A stretch of 64,000 bases of DNA from positions 1 to 64,000 of the forward strand of contig MU621142.1 of NCBI GenBank assembly GCA_025399215.1. The letters are read 5' to 3'. The translations under genes were made by a program, and so were the position numbers. Shown here piece by piece: positions 63,173 through 64,000 of this stretch (positions are counted from its first letter, which is position 1; each line of letters starts with the position of its first letter). The notes beneath the pieces were generated by a model. That model was given only the letters and a program-made list of their open reading frames with translations. It made no database searches and was not told where the DNA came from. Origin of the DNA: Globomyces pollinis-pini (Eukaryota; Chytridiomycota; Chytridiomycetes; Rhizophydiales; Globomycetaceae).

Positions 63173-63900
63173 TCAAACTTTCACAAACATATCCGAGGTA
63201 GATTGATAATTGATAAATGTCACATATTCATTGCTTAATCCATTTCGATGTTTAGGATTAAAAGCAGTTTGGTAACATCCAAGTCTTTTTCCTAAAAATT
63301 CGTTCATGACCACACTTGTAGCAAACATGATTTTGCCATCAGGTTTTAATATCCTATCAATTGTCTTTGACATCTTTTCAAAGCACTCTGATGCCAAAAA
63401 TGGAGGATCAACAATTAAATAGTCAAATTGTGCTAATAATGGTCGGGTACCATTGAAATCATTTAATTCAAGTGGATTATTCAAATCATAATGTACATAT
63501 TCATTATCAAAAATATTGAACCGTGAATCAATTTCAAATACAAATATCTTTCGTTCTCCTATTGAAATCTTCTAGTAATAATGAATTTTAAACAATTACA
63601 TACCTTTAATGCGAGAAAAGCAGAAGGGGAAGAAATACAACCAATGGTAGCAGTATTTGAAGTTGCATTTATGGCTTCAGTCGCCATGTTTATACTGGTA
63701 TCCAACGTATACCAAAACTGAGACATTTGCCAATCCTCCTTGAAATCATTCATATCCAATTGATTAACTGCTAATTTATTTCTAGTTTCTTGTAGCTCCT
63801 CTAGTCGTTCTTCTCTTAATCTTTGTTCGTTTTTGAATTGCAACAACACTTGAAGGGTATCACTAGAAAGTTGGAAATCATCATCACCACAATCACTCAT
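63173..63900 (-). CDS. EFM5: eEF1A lysine methyltransferase (EFM5/EEF1AKMT1 type)
   Basis: Exons 63900-63604 and 63571-63173; 231 aa (human EEF1AKMT1 214 aa). The conserved start reads LSSDTLQVLLQFKNEQ, then DWQMSQFWYTLDTSINMATE and IGCISSPSAFLAL (SAM pocket). The catalytic DPPF motif lies in FDYLIVDPPFLASECFEKMS, followed by KIMFATSVVMNEFLGKRLG and the C-terminal NGLSNEYVTFINY. The enzyme trimethylates the N-terminal lysine region of translation elongation factor 1A. One 32-nt intron. The gene is convergent with the seven-TM gene B, with 58 bp between stops. Confidence 0.94.
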
Positions 63901-63972
63901 TGATTCTTTAAATTCAAAAATACTTTTCTTTTTTTATTCATTTTCTTTGTTAATATTTTATACTATTGGCGA

Positions 63973-64000
63973 TGGTGTACAAGGGACAGGAACGTTCACA
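63973..64000 (+). CDS. Possible first codons of a gene running off the window
   Basis: An ATG at 63973 opens a frame (MVYKGQERS) that reaches the window end. It lies about 70 bp from the divergent EFM5-like start, the spacing seen for other head-to-head pairs here. Too short to identify. Confidence 0.25.

Overview
The window is nuclear DNA of a compact, AT-rich eukaryote. The genes are fungal-type (Ase1/Ppc89/Crb2/Pom152/Rav1 homologues), but a dynein regulatory complex subunit of motile cilia (DRC2/CCDC65) is present, as are two complex I genes (NDUFS4, NDUFAF5). This suggests an aerobic, zoosporic early-diverging fungus (chytrid-like). Complex I genes argue against microsporidia and Rozella. 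The lineage is an inference; no rRNA or tRNA gene was seen. I could splice 27 protein-coding genes by hand. They contain about 140 GT-AG introns, nearly all 22-39 nt and mostly 24-31 nt. Every gene model given here closes to a whole number of codons.

Layout. 0.65-4.1 kb: two secreted or surface proteins (a VWD/EGF protein and a Cys-rich GPI-type protein). 4.2-12.3 kb: a UPF0415 protein, MCM3, and a 53BP1/Crb2/Rad9-type checkpoint mediator divergent from MCM3. 12.4-13.5 kb: a Ctr copper transporter whose ectodomain is homologous to the Cys-rich protein at 3.5 kb. 13.6-32.5 kb: epsin, TRAPPC8/Trs85, dynactin p150Glued and a 29-exon Rav1/DMXL gene, all traffic, motor or V-ATPase assembly factors. 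33-35 kb: tandem cyclophilins (one with a probable mitochondrial presequence) and lipoate octanoyltransferase. 35-47 kb: Cep57/Ppc89-like and Ase1/PRC1-like microtubule proteins, a four-RRM protein, DRC2, NDUFS4, a small membrane protein and UDP-glucose pyrophosphorylase. 47-56.3 kb: POM152, a HIG1/Rcf1 protein, a probable MED20, a seven-TM protein, NDUFAF5 and prefoldin 2.

The interval 56.3-61.5 kb differs. It has few intact genes, a 230-nt assembly gap edged by a 14-bp minisatellite and a foldable GC-richer element, duplicated decaying gene fragments, an unrecognised six-exon gene whose introns are all phase 1, and a solo LTR with a perfect 5-bp target-site duplication. A second seven-TM gene (61.5-63.1 kb) and an EFM5/EEF1AKMT1-type methyltransferase close the window.

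The main unusual observations are the extreme intron shortness (down to 22 nt), two places where two normal-sized introns abut with no exon between them, the paired Cys-rich copper-associated domains, a zinc-ribbon-like motif in the 53BP1 homologue, six G(I/L)DWG repeats in the Rav1 homologue, and the accessory island at 56.3-61.5 kb.
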